Shown: positions 44,973-55,160 of the stretch, in pieces
Position numbering within the stretch: the stretch's first letter is position 1
Layout of the letters: every line of letters begins with the position of its first letter
Source of the DNA: Prorocentrum cordatum
Lineage: Eukaryota; Sar; Dinophyceae; Prorocentrales; Prorocentraceae
DNA length: 64,000 nt
Reading direction: 5' to 3'
Assembly: GCA_963575745.1 (NCBI GenBank)
Contig: CAUYUJ010009569.1
Location: 67,501-131,500 of the forward strand
Position numbers and translations under genes: made by a program
The notes under the pieces: model-generated
The model's input: only the letters and a program-made list of their open reading frames with translations
What the model was told of the DNA's origin: nothing
The model's database searches: none

Positions 44973-46053
44973 CGGGGTTCGACGGATTTACCAGGCGATG
45001 ATGGGGTCCTCGGGCATGGTCGGTGCTGGCGGAGGCTGGTTTCTCGGTGGCGGCCTCGGGGGTGGCCAGTCGCGGATGTGGGGAGTTGGCTCAGACCAGG
45101 TGGTGTGGCTCGAGATGGTGCTACCCGACGGTACGCACGTGAAGTTCGGTCCCACACAGTGGGAGAAGCAAGAGGGCCTGATGTATCCGCAGACCACAAG
45201 GGTCGAGGGTCTGTGCAATCATAACGTGCAGCACAGAGAATCTCAGTGGCAGTGGGGCGGCTGCACTGACAAAAACATTAATTTCGATGACCTTTGGTTC
45301 GCAGTGCGTGGTGGTGGCGGAGGCTCGTGGGGCGTGGTTCTTTCCGTGTACTACCAGCTGCACGAAATCAAATCACCGACCTTCACCGTCAACACCGACT
45401 TCGATGTTGTTTCTGCATTGCAAGCTGCTATCCCGAACCAGACAGAATGGGCATACGTGAAAATGAGAATCCAAGACATGTGGACAGATTTTCTGATAGA
45501 TTTCCTCTGGAAGCCAAGTGCCCTCGGTGTGGCCGATGAGATAAGCGACTCGTGCGGCTATACTGGTACCGGTACCGCGGCAAAGTCCCCATGGGACATA
45601 TTCGGGCAAACGTCGCCAGCGTTTCGACATAATTTCATGATCACTTGTTATGCGAATAATGCACACGAGGCCCTTATCGAGGCATGGAAGAAGTATGTCC
45701 CTACGTCCAGGTACTTGCCACATGCCATTCTGTCCGAAGGCATTCAACGTCTCCTTACATCGTGCATGATCAGTGGTGGCTACATGAGCCAGAAATTAGT
45801 AGGTATCGTTGCTGGCGCACCGATATTTTGCTTTAACGAGCCACTAAGACTCGCGCCAGAGCATGCGAGCCTACCAAAGAAGGAGATGGACGAATTCGTG
45901 CTGTCTGTGTACAGTCAATGGATCATGAACTCTCCTTTGGGGCAGTTGTCTGATATCCCTGGCTCGGGCACGCACTGGCCGTATGGCTGGTCTGCGATTT
46001 TGCCAGTCTCCATGATGCATACGGCTGACGCCACCGTATTAGTCGACCCCTCG
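44973..46053 (+). CDS. FAD-linked oxidoreductase (BBE-like), exon 3
   Basis: Starts after CAAG at 44969-44972. It completes the FAD domain with SSGMVGAGGGWFLGGGLGG and WGVGSDQVVWLEMVLPDG, then LWFAVRGGGGGSWGVV, where family members have D/N-L-W-WA-L-RGGG. The substrate domain follows (PTFTVNTDFDVVSALQAA, DEISDSCGY, PWDIFGQTSPAF, WIMNSPLGQLSDIPGSGTHW). The exon ends DATVLVDPS at TCG|GTATTC (46053|46054); reading on would stop at 46062. Bicovalent enzymes of the family have a Cys before the G.GG loop; this stretch has Ser-Gly-Met instead, so a single His-FAD bond is likely. Substrate unknown (sugars, alcohols or alkaloids in relatives). Confidence 0.88.
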
Positions 46054-46602
46054 GTATTCTGAGACTTCGATTGCTCAGCCACTGCAGGGGTTCATTGAGG
46101 TCAGCTGATCCAGCTGACTATGGCAAATGCAGCCAGAGCGCCAGCGAAGCAGCGCATGTGGCAGAAGGTTGGGTTTCATAACCGATCCAATCCAGTGCGA
46201 CTGCCTGGCGCGGGTCTTGAGCGCCCCCTCCGTGTCCGCAGCCTCGTTCCTCCTCCTTCCTCTTCAGTCCTCCTTTCTTCCTTTCTGCAAGTGCATTGGA
46301 AGCTCTCTGGGCGCTCCCTGGGGCCTCTTGAGGGCCGTTTCGGGGCCTCTTGGGCTCTATCTGGGGCCCCTTGGCTGCTGGTTGGGGGTCGGGGCCGTCT
46401 TAGCCGCAACGATGTCGCCGAGCTCTCCCGAAGAGGCTCAGTTGAAACATCATGTGGACGCCTGGGCGTGTCTCAGGGGGCCCGAAATGTCCAGCTTCAG
46501 TATCGGAATGGTGAGGGAGCAGCAGGCGAAACACCAGGCCCGCCCTAAAGACACAAGCGGTGTGGCAGGGACGAATTGTTGGTAAGGAAGAGGGATGGTC
46601 CA

Positions 46603-46669
46603 CGAGGAGGAGGAGGAGGAGGAGGAGGAGGAGGAGGAGGAGGAGGAGGAGGAGGAGGAGGAGGAGGAG
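46603..46669. repeat. (GGA)n microsatellite
   Basis: About 22 GGA triplets, then GACGACGTGGAC and further GGA-rich sequence. A poly-Glu frame across it is an artefact. Confidence 0.95.
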
Positions 46670-46954
46670 GACGACGACGTGGACGAGGAGAAGGAGGGGG
46701 AGGGAATGTTTTGCAACAACTCTGTGGGCCCTCTTGGAGCCTTCTTAGGCTGGCAGGGGCTCTTGCGGTCCTCTTGGGGCCCCCCTTGGCCACCGGGAAA
46801 CCCTGCTTGGCTGTCTTGTTGGCCTCCCGGGCCGTTTTGGGCACTTGTTCGGTTGCCCTTGGGCCGTTCTGAGGCCCCCTGGTGCATTCTTCAGGCCTCC
46901 TTGGGCCGACAGTATGGGCAGCAAGCGCTACATGAGAGACGCAGTGCTTTGGTT

Positions 46955-47153
46955 TCGGCGGCGAGCGAGGGGGGAAGTGAGAAGGAGAAGGCCCTCTCAG
47001 AAGGCGGCGCGGCTTCTCAGAAGCCCTCGCGCTTTCTGAGAAGTTTCCCGTGTCTTCGCGGATGGCTTAAGGCTTCACAGAAGGCCCGGGGATTTCCGAG
47101 CCTCCTGAGAGGACCCGCCCCTTCTCACTTATCCCCCCCGGGCTCACAGCCGG
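46955..47153. mobile_element. Inverted-repeat element copy C
   Basis: The left end TCGGCGGCGAGCGAGGGGGG and inner AAGGCCCTCTCAGAAGGCGG match copies A and B. The right end (CTTCTCACTTATCCCCCCCG, GGCTCACAGCCGG) is decayed. It ends about 9 bases before the L-A leader. Confidence 0.75.
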
Positions 47154-47162
47154 CTGTTGTTT

Positions 47163-47195
47163 CCCAACCATCCTGTGGTGTTGGGTCCTCGTTTT

Positions 47196-47242
<47 letters not shown>

Positions 47243-47300
47243 CCCGCGCTCCCTCCTTCCTCCCCCCTTCTCCTCCCATCCTGGCCTCCGCTCTCTGAGC
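47163..47300 (+). repeat. Module leader at the 5' end of LINE L-A
   Basis: CCCAACCATCCTGTGGTGTT, GGGTCCTCGTTTTGAAGA, a (GA)n run of about 17 units, GCGCCCCGCG and a CT tract. Apart from the GA expansion this is the leader that opens the R2 modules at 3.4, 4.4, 28.4, 30.3 and 32.5 kb, here placed before retrotransposon coding sequence. Confidence 0.75.
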
Positions 47301-47347
47301 CATTTCGCATTCGAGAGTGTTGCAGGTACGTACTTCGAAGTGGCATC

Positions 47348-48405
47348 GTGCCTGCGAGCCGTTTCAGCGATCGAGGCCCAGGATCTTACATGGGCCGTTC
47401 TCAAAACGATGTGCTGCCAGGCCCGACGTACCCCACGCGGGGGTGCAAGTGCGGGACTGACGGGAACTGGGCCAGCAGGCTCAAATGCCGAGGGTGTCTG
47501 CCAAGACAGCCGCGCAGCAGCTCCGCAGCCGTTCCCAGCGTGGGCCCAAGGGCGCGTGGGCCAATGGGCCGCCAGGCGAGTCGGCATCCATCAGGGCGCT
47601 CAAGGCCGAGCTCAGTACTTTACGCGCCCAGGTCGGAGGAGGTGGTGGATCGGCGCAGCGTCCAGCGACGCAGCCTCAGCCGCCTCAGTCAGACCTCGCG
47701 ATCGGGCAAGTGGTGCAGTTCCTCAAGGCTTACAAGATTGAGGACTCTGTCATCGCAACGGTGCAGCAGAAGCAGATTGCAGAGCAGAAAGCCAAGCCAA
47801 CGACGGCCATTGCTGCCCAACACAGGGTTGAGAACTCGAGGAGGAAGGTGGAGCGCCTGGAGCAGAAGGTGCTCAGCTTCACGCAGCAGCGCGACGAGCG
47901 CGACGAGCTGGACAAGGCCATCACGGAGGCTGAGCACCAGTTCGCGGAGGCGCGCTTGGAGCTGGAACGGAACATCAAGGCGTCGCATCGAGTGCACCCT
48001 GAGCAGACGTCTGACCCGTTCGAGTTCGGCTTCGCAGGTCTCGCGGCCTCAGTCAAGGACTCGGCCGACGGGCGCCAGGCCCTTGAAGTGCTGCGCAGGC
48101 TGCAGGAAGCGGCCGCCAAGCAGGCCGCCGATGAGCAGGCAGCTGCTGCTGCTCAAGCCAATGCCTCTGCTGCTCCTACAGCTGGTGCTGGCGCTCCTGG
48201 TGCAGGCGCCGCAGGCGGGGGCCCGCAAGCTGGCGCAGCAACTGGGGCGGATGGGGCAGCTGGATATTCCAAGATGGAACAAGACGACTTCGACGACTCG
48301 GAGTTCCACGCTGGCCTCGCGCGCCTCTGCGAGAGCGGCGCAGAGAAGGGCGCTGTCGCTAAGTTCCTTGCCGAGCACTCGGCGAAGAAGCAGCGGCGGC
48401 TTTGA
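47348..48405 (+). pseudogene. LINE L-A ORF1: zinc-finger and coiled-coil protein
   Basis: The frame from 47348 has a compact Cys cluster, CKCGTDGNWASRLKCRGC (near 47450), like a RanBP2/zinc-ribbon finger. The reading then continues one frame over from about 47485 to the stop at 48405 (306 codons from ATG 47485). It has an Arg/Gln-rich start, a long charged helix with heptads (RVENSRRKVERLEQKV, QQRDERDELDKAITEAEHQF), an Ala/Gly/Gln linker and an acidic end. Nucleic-acid-binding finger plus coiled coil is the usual make-up of a LINE first protein. One frameshift separates the parts, so this copy is probably dead; programmed shifting is an untested alternative. Confidence 0.6.
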
Positions 48406-49300
48406 TGCATATTGTGAGCATTTGTCGATGGAGGATTGGCCGCCGCTCGGCGTCGCGCCCCCGCCCAAGAGGCCTGCTCGGCACTCTGTCGTTCGGCGGG
48501 GGGCGTGTGCAGCCCCAGCGGGCCTCCAGACGTTCTGGGGCTACGCCGTGATCGACGCGGAGTGGTCCTGCGGCTTCGCGGCGCCCGCGTTGCAGGCTCG
48601 CCCTCAGATGTCTCTGAGCGGCGGCGTGCCAGCCCCTGAGCGCAGAGGGGGGGTCATGGGGGCTTTGGGCCAGGGGGGGTGGGGGGGGGGGGGGGATTCC
48701 GCCCCTCATCGCCGCGCCCCGTGGCCCACATCGGCGTTGAGTTCCTGGACGAGTGCTGGGCCCTCTGCGTCGAGCGGTGCACTCGCGGCCCCAGGGGGGC
48801 CGCGGAGGTCGCCGCGTGAAGGGGCTGAAGGAATTCCCCAACTGGCCCGCTCCTCGGGGTCGGGGGCAGGAGCGACGCGGAGGGCGTCGCAGCATCCCCA
48901 ACTGGCCCGCCCCCCCTCGGGGTTGGGGGCAGGAGCAAGCCTGATGGCATCTGCTCCTTCGCTGATGGCGCCTGCGGCTTCATCGAGCACTTCGGCCCCC
49001 GAAGGTGCGCGCTGCTCAGCTCCGTCAGATGGCGATCGGGGCGCCAGCGGGCACCGACCTTCGGCAGAGGCCGTCGGCGCGCACTGCGCAGCGCCCCTTG
49101 GCTATGTCTGTGGAGGAGCCAGAGGGTGCCGACCCTCGGGGGCGGTCGGCGAGGCTGGTTGCGGTTGGGGCGCCGCGATCCCCCCCCCCAAGTTGAGCTT
49201 GGCGCTGCCTCAGAAAAAAAAAAAAAAAAACAGGTCAGGGCCCGACAGGAGGACGTCATAGCCTCCTGATCGTAATCTTCTTGTCGACGAACGAGTTCCT
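48406..49300 (+). other. L-A region between ORF1 and endonuclease
   Basis: Holds a G run (48666-48692), an imperfect direct repeat of about 60 bases (AACTGGCCCGCTCCTCGGGG at 48840, AACTGGCCCGCCCCCCCTCG at 48900) and a run of 18 A (49213-49230). Frames are open but low in complexity. The run of A inside the element rather than at its 3' end is unexplained. Confidence 0.5.
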
Positions 49301-49303
49301 GAT

Positions 49304-50871
49304 GTGGCTCGAGGCTCGACTGAAAGCCGTCTCGCATCGGACATCGAGGCGGCCGACGTGTCTGGTGTGATGTTGCAGGAGCGCCGCTGTGAGTTTCAGG
49401 GCGTGACTGCCGAGGGCGTTTATGTGGATCATTTTCAGGCCGCGAGCGAAGGCTACGCGGCGGTAGCGTCAATGGATTGGCCTCCTGAGACAGAGCCCCC
49501 GAATCCCAAGGGAGACGCCAAGTCGCTCACCATTCTCGGCATGGGCGCGAACGCCTGGAGTACCTCTGAGACGGTGGTGGAGTGGCTCATGGACCGTGGC
49601 ACTCAAAACGGTGGGTTGGACGCGGTCCCAGATGTGCTCAGTGTGCAGGAGACTAGGCTGAAGCACCCTGACAAGGTTATCTCAGCAACTCGCTGGTGTA
49701 TTCGGCGTGGGTGGCATGTTGCTCATGGGATAGCTCGCAGCAGTGGCCCTGTCCCTACTCAGAGTTCGTCTGGAGTGGCAGTGGCGGTGCAGCAGTCGAT
49801 TGGTTCGGAGCACGTTGCCGCAGTCCAGCTGAGTGGTTGCAGGAGTCGGTCAGTGATTCGGGAGGTGAGCGTCGGCTTCCCGCAAGGAATGTTGATTGTC
49901 TCGGCCTACTTCGTCTCGCGGGTATCGAGCTGACGGGGCCCAATCTGACGTTGCTCGAATCGCTTGGCGAGTTTCTCCTCAGTCAGCCGCTGCCCTGGAT
50001 CGCCCAGGGGGATTTCAACTTTTTGCCGCCGGACCTGATTGCTTCTGGCTGGCGCCAGACAGTTCGGGGAGAAGTTGTTTCGCCGGCGGCGCCGACTTGT
50101 GCCAGAGTTCTTTCGCCAAAAAATCAGTCCGCGGACGAAGTCTCCCAGGCCGTTTTAGAGGGCAAGGTCTTGGGCGTGGAAGAGTTTGAGCTCTCAGGAG
50201 GTGGGGGTCGCGTCTTGGGCTACTTCGCGGTGGCGGAGCGCTTCATTTCTAGGGTCAAGGGCCTCCAGGTCTTTGTAGATGCCCCGCTGTTCCCCCGCAG
50301 CCCCGTCTTCGTGGAGCTCGATGGCCTCTCCCACACGGCGGTGATCTATAGGCAAGTGAGGCTTGATGCGTTTGAGCACGACCACTATGGGCCGCACCAG
50401 GAGCCTCCAGGAGATCTTGATTGGGGCTGGGACTTGGGCGCCGACAACATTGAGTTTCCCCTAGAGGAGACGTGTAAGAGGTGGTTTACATTTTCAGAGG
50501 CTAGGCTTGTTCACATCCATAGGATAGAAGAGTCGGGCACCAAGTGCTATACGGGCAGGGCCCGAGGGCCCAGGATGCAGGAAGTTCCGCTCGGGGCCCT
50601 GCGGGACAAAGACCAGAGGCGAAGGTTCTCCAGCTCCACCGCTTCTTGGGTTGCTTTCCAGGCCCTCCCTCAGCGCTGCCGTCCATCTGCTGCAGGTGCA
50701 GTTGGCCGTCGAGGCCGCGAGTTTCTCTCCAGCTGGCGTGCCGAGCTGGAGCGCGTGATAGATTGCATGCAGCCCGTTGAGGGCGTTCTCTCTGCCTCGG
50801 TGCCCTTGGAGCTCGCCAGGGGCGCCTCAGGGGGAAAGCTCCAGAGGGACTCGGAGGTGCTGAGGAGTTAG
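49304..50871 (+). pseudogene. LINE L-A ORF2: APE-type endonuclease
   Basis: The first part (49304-49933) has GANAWSTSETVVEWL, DVLSVQETRLKHPD (the catalytic Glu motif) and SSGVAVAVQQ. The frame then shifts near 49900 into the one ending at 50871, with WIAQGDFNFLPPDLI (the GDFN motif) and LDGLSHTAVIY, where the family has an S-D-H; the Asp is absent. In LINEs this endonuclease nicks the target to prime reverse transcription. The frameshift and missing residue mark it as inactive. Confidence 0.8.
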
Positions 50872-50923
50872 GCGAGGAGGTCAGCAGGAGGAGGAAGCAG
50901 GGCGCTGAGGAGAGCTTGAAGGG

Positions 50924-52546
50924 GTGGAAGGCACGGGCGGTGGGGCCAGTCAAAGGAGGAGGCAACGCAGCTCATTTTTTTGGGGGCGGACCCTGTCAAG
51001 CCCCACGTCTTTGCTGAATGAAGCAGGCCGCCCTGTCTGTGGGCGAGAGGCTCTCAGCTTTCTCCTGCAGGTCTGGGCGCCGCTCTGGATTGCAGCGGGC
51101 CGCGGGGCCCATCGCCCGTCGTCGTGGGCGATCCCGCCCGAGGAGCCCGAGTTGCCGCCGATCTCGGTCGACCAGCTTCGAAGGGTTTGCAAAGAGGTAT
51201 GCCGGGAAGTGTGGTTTGGGACGGGGTGGGTTCCACCCGCGTTGGGTATTAGATCTTAGTGATGGCTACGCGGCTCGGTTAGTCGACGTGTTGCATCAGT
51301 TTGAGAGAGGCCCGCAAGACCTCCTGTTGTTCATGACCAATATCGTGTTGATCGATAAGAATGATGGGGGTGTTCGTCCGATCTGGCTCTTGGCGTTTTT
51401 CGCGAAGATATGGTCCAGGGTCCGTCAACCGCTGTTAAAAATGGGATCAGGCACATCTGGGAGATGTTCTGGGGAGATAGCAGTACTGCCACATGTGAAC
51501 GGGCGGGGTGGACACATAACCTCCTCGGCAGCTACTGTAGAAGTGTAGGGTTCGATTCAGGAGCTGCTTCAGTAGATCTGTCAAAGCTCTACGAACACAT
51601 TGGTCACGAGGATTTGTACCAGGCGGCGATCAGATTTGAATTTCCCATTCGGCTGTTGCGTTGCCTGTGCGCGGTGTGCACATGCTCTCCCACGCTGCTG
51701 TGCGGCGGCGCGGTGTCCAGCATCGCGCGCGCGAGCGGCTCGGTCATAGTTGGCTGCAGTGGGGCGACGAGCTTGGCTAAGTTGCTCTTGCTGGGGCCCC
51801 TGCTGAAGGCCAGAGAAGGGGGGCCACAGCTCTACATCAGAAGCGTGGTGGATGACATAGCGTTGCATGCGCGCGGCAAAAGTTTCCAGGTCGCGTCGGT
51901 TCTCAGCTCGGGTGTGGAGTCGCTGCTCAGGGACTTCGATCGTCTCAATCTTCCCGCCGCTGTGAGAAAACAACCAAGTATATTCGTAGTGCCGAAGTGC
52001 TAAAGCTCATCCAGGGGCAATGGCGTATCCCATCTTCGTCGCGTGTTGACGCGGCTCGGAATCTGGGCTCGGACGCTGCGTCGGGTACCTGTCGCAGAGT
52101 TGGGATCGCCAGGGGTAGATTTGCTAATGCTAAGTCTCGGGCTCGTAGGCTCCAGATTTTACGTGACGCTGGGGCGGAGGTCGGCCTCGTCTGCCGTGGC
52201 CCTATGGGGGGGCAGTGTGATGGGGATCCCCCCGTCTGTAATGCATGGTCTTCGAGTTTTGGCGGTTCGTAGTATTGGGCGCCTCCCCAAGGGCTCCAGC
52301 CTGGGCCTCAGGCTCCATTCTTTCAGAATGGGTTTGTTGCGTGATCCCTTAGTGGCCTACACGGGGCACGTGGTGTTTCAATGGGCCACTGCGGTCTGGG
52401 GCAGTTTTCCTTCGAGGCTGATCCTGGGGGCGGCGATGGATGCGGCTATCGAAAAACTGGCGCGCTTCCGTCACCCTTGGAGGGCGGCCTCGTCGCCCGC
52501 TGATGTGGATTTCCTCTCCCTGGACAGGGCCGGCTGGTGGTTTTAA
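50924..52546 (+). pseudogene. LINE L-A ORF2: reverse transcriptase
   Basis: Three frames must be joined. The entry region (51018-51420) has GGFHPRWVLDLSDGYAARL and IVLIDKNDGGVRPIWLL. From 51410 the next frame has motif A ASVDLSKLYEHIGHEDLY, a motif B-like GCSGATSLAKLLLLGPL, and motif C RSVVDDIALHA with both Asp residues kept. After 52003 come RNLGSDAASG and AKSRARRLQILRDAGA, and after a further shift SSLGLRLHSFRMGLLRDPLV. The V-D-D core and K-N-L-G-like post-RT segment suggest a family distinct from the 23.0 kb and L-B elements, whose cores are of the Y-A-D-D type. Confidence 0.8.
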
Positions 52547-53123
52547 ACGAGCGCCAGGCTCCGTGACGATTTAGGTTCAGCTTGGAACCTTTGCCTGCTC
52601 TCGCCCTGTGAGATCAGGGAACTGGTGCGCGAAGGAGCCTCCGGAGCCTCTGACAGGCTTGCTTTGGAAAGCGTGGGGCGCCTCGGGAGCGAAGGCCCTC
52701 GAGGGCTCGATGGTGTGTTTCCGATTTTTTGGGCCGGCCTGGGAGCTCCTCAGAGGTGCAGCCAAGATCTGGACGGTTCACCACCAGCGTGCGCTTCGCT
52801 CGCTTGTGTGCAATGTGCACTGGCCTCAGGCCCGAGTGTGTGGCCACGGGCTGCGCAGCTCCGATGTCTGCCAACTTTGCAACGAGGCCAGGGGGGCGCT
52901 GTGGCATAGGCAGCACGGTTGTGTTGCGCACAGCAGTGTCGGAAGGGATGCAGCCCCCCCTCGGCTTGCTGCTCGCGCCCGTCGCGCCTTGGATTGTGTG
53001 TGTGTGGGGGGGGGGGGGGGGCGTGGGCGAGCGGTTCTCGAGGTGTGTGATGCCCAGTCCCCTGGCCTTCGTCCCTCGAGAGGAGCCTGAGACCACGATC
53101 GAGTGGGCGAACAAGCCTGCCAG

Positions 53124-53600
53124 TGGGTTCCTCACGGGGTGCATCTTCAGTGACGGTTCGGCCTTGTGGCTCTCTCTTCCAGGAGTCTGCGGAGCAGGCT
53201 GGGCTCTCGCGCGAGTGCATTCCTTGGGGAACGTGCTGCATGCTGCTTGCGGCCCTGTGCCGCTCAGTTTCGGCCCTCGCCAAACGGCTAACGATGGCGA
53301 GGATTTCGCGATTCGCATGCTCGCGCAAGTTGGCATAGCCCCGTTCGCTCTTGATCTGGATTGCAAGGCCGCTCTAGATGTTTTGCTCGGAGGTCCAGGG
53401 TCAGGGGCGGAAGCGCGGCCCCCGAGGGGCCATGTGGGGCCCGTTCTGGGCTGCCTTCGAGGGGTGCGACATCCTGGTCCATAAGGCCCTGGCCCGTGCC
53501 ACTAGCAAGGACGTTGAAGCTGGTCGTGCTTCGGCCTGGGAGAAGAAGGCCAATGCTAGCGCTGATCAGTATGCCAAGCTAGGTGCAAAGATGCCTGGAG
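53124..53600 (+). pseudogene. LINE L-A: RNase H domain
   Basis: IFSDGSALW (first Asp), GAGWALAR, ANDGEDFAIRMLAQVG (Glu), FALDLDCKAALDVL (second Asp), then one frame over FWAAFEGCDILVHKALARAT and ANASADQYAKLGAKMPG (last Asp of an A-D-x-x-A-K motif). The order matches LINE-type RNase H, which degrades the RNA strand of the hybrid. A frameshift falls near 53430. Confidence 0.8.
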
Positions 53601-53663
53601 CGGACGACTCCCATGCTGAACCTTTTTTAGGGGATGCAAGGCCCTTGTGGCTGAGCAGGGGAG

Positions 53664-54359
53664 GTGGGCGGGCAGGCTGGAGGTTTTGATGGCCACCAGC
53701 GGCCAGAGCAAGCAGGACACGGTCGGGTTGCAGCTCACGACCAGGGCCTGCCAGCGGAGCCCCCGCCCGACCCCGCTAAGGAGGAGGAGGAGGAGGACGT
53801 CTCGTCGTCGAGCTTCGTTGGAGCGGAGGAGGGAGTTGATCCGTGCTGGGCCGACGAGGCCCGTTATGCGCTCTACTTCAGGCGGCGCGCGTTCGTCCGA
53901 TGTTCACTTGAAACGCTTTCGAAAGTAGGCAACAGAGTGGTTTCCTGTTTTCGGTGTGGGGGCTATGCCTCGGGGCGCCTGGGCCATGCCCTCCTGGGGC
54001 GTTGTTTCGGGGAGCCCGCTAGCCCAGGGATCAGGTCCCAGCTGAATCGTATCCGAGCGGGAAAGCACCCACTCTACCGTACCACCACGAAATCCCTCGT
54101 GCTCGGTCCTTCTGGCCCGTTGAGCTCTCAGGAACAGGTCGAGATCGAGGGATTAGTGGGTTCGTGTGAAGCAGCGGCGGCGAGCTCGGGCTCGGCTGCT
54201 GCTGATGGTTTCTGTCCAGGACTGCCCTCGCAAGCATCTGTCCTTGCGGCCTTTGGGATTCTGGAGTCTGAGCTGCCGAGGGTAAAGGAACTCGGGCAGC
54301 GTCGGGCCGTGGACGGATCAGACAACGATTCTGAAACCCCCGACGGCGAGCTCTTCTGA
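53664..54359 (+). pseudogene. LINE L-A: C-terminal Cys-containing region
   Basis: A 232-codon frame to the stop at 54357-54359. It begins with a Pro/Glu-rich linker, then RYALYFRRRAFV, VVSCFRCGGYASGRLGHALLGRC, RSQLNRIRAGKHPLY and an acidic tail. The C-x-x-C-G pattern with a third Cys and a closing R-x-G-x-H-P looks like a small zinc-binding module at the end of the polyprotein. I do not recognise a named domain; it may be specific to dinoflagellate LINEs. Confidence 0.6.
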
Positions 54360-54412
54360 CCTTGAACCCGGCTTCATGGCCGTCCACCACCACCACGGCC
54401 TCCGCTCTCTGC

Positions 54413-54830
54413 GTGACCCTGCTTGGCGCACCCCTCACACACGCTTCGTGGCTCCAGAGGGAACTCCACCTGAGGCCTCAGCGGTGCCGTTCGCATGTGG
54501 GCGTCACGCCCGTCTCGGCACACCCCTCGTGCGCCGCGTGGCCCCACGAGGAGCTCCGCCTGAGGCTCCAGAGGTGACGTGCGCATGTGGGCGTCACGCT
54601 CCCTTCGGAACACTCCTCACACGTTTCGTGGCCCCATAGCGAGCTCCACCTAAGGCTCCAGTGGGGGCACCCGCATGGCGGCCCCGCCACATTTCAGCAC
54701 ACCCCTCAAACGTTTTGTTGCCCCTTCGGCCCATAGGGAGTTCTACCTCAGGCCCCAGTGGGGGCGCCCGCATGGCGGCCCCGCCCCATGTCGGCACACC
54801 CTTCACACGCTCCGTGGCCCCATAAGGAGA
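54413..54830 (+). repeat. R2 array at the 3' end of L-A
   Basis: Five R2 units (CACCCCTCACACACGCTTCG, GGCCCCACGAGGAGCTCCGC, CCCGCATGGCGGCCCCGCC) start 54 bases after the L-A stop and break at GGCCCCATAAGGAGA (54816-54830). The array resumes at 59220 beyond L-B, with the R2 closing phrase and a trailer. Confidence 0.8.
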
Positions 54831-55160
54831 CGACAGGCAGACAGACAGATAAGCCAGGCGCCCAGACGGCGCATCGGCAACAGAGCGTTGACTAAGGATT
54901 GACCAGCCCCCGCACGCACCAAGCGTGCGTCGTGCGAGCGAGCGGCGGACGACACATCGACGTCGTGAGCACAAGAAACATATTCGTCAGGACAACGTTC
55001 ATGTGTCGACAGGCGGAGGGGGGAGGGGGGGGAAGAGAAAGGGGGGAGGGAGAGGGGGAACGGGGGATACTCTGCCATCATAGCCTCCTGCTGTGCGGTG
55101 GCCTCACGGAAATGCCCATCATGTGCTTCCAGCGCAACTCCGACCCCGCGGATCGATCGA

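Noticed and set aside
46595-47197. Acidic (poly-Glu) open frame
   Set aside because: It spans a GGA microsatellite and then inverted-repeat element C; no domain outside the Glu run.
47348-49261. A 637-codon plus-strand frame
   Set aside because: Only its first ~40 codons (the Cys cluster) look like protein. Beyond that it is the wrong frame of ORF1 and low-complexity sequence; the ORF1 coiled coil is in the neighbouring frame.
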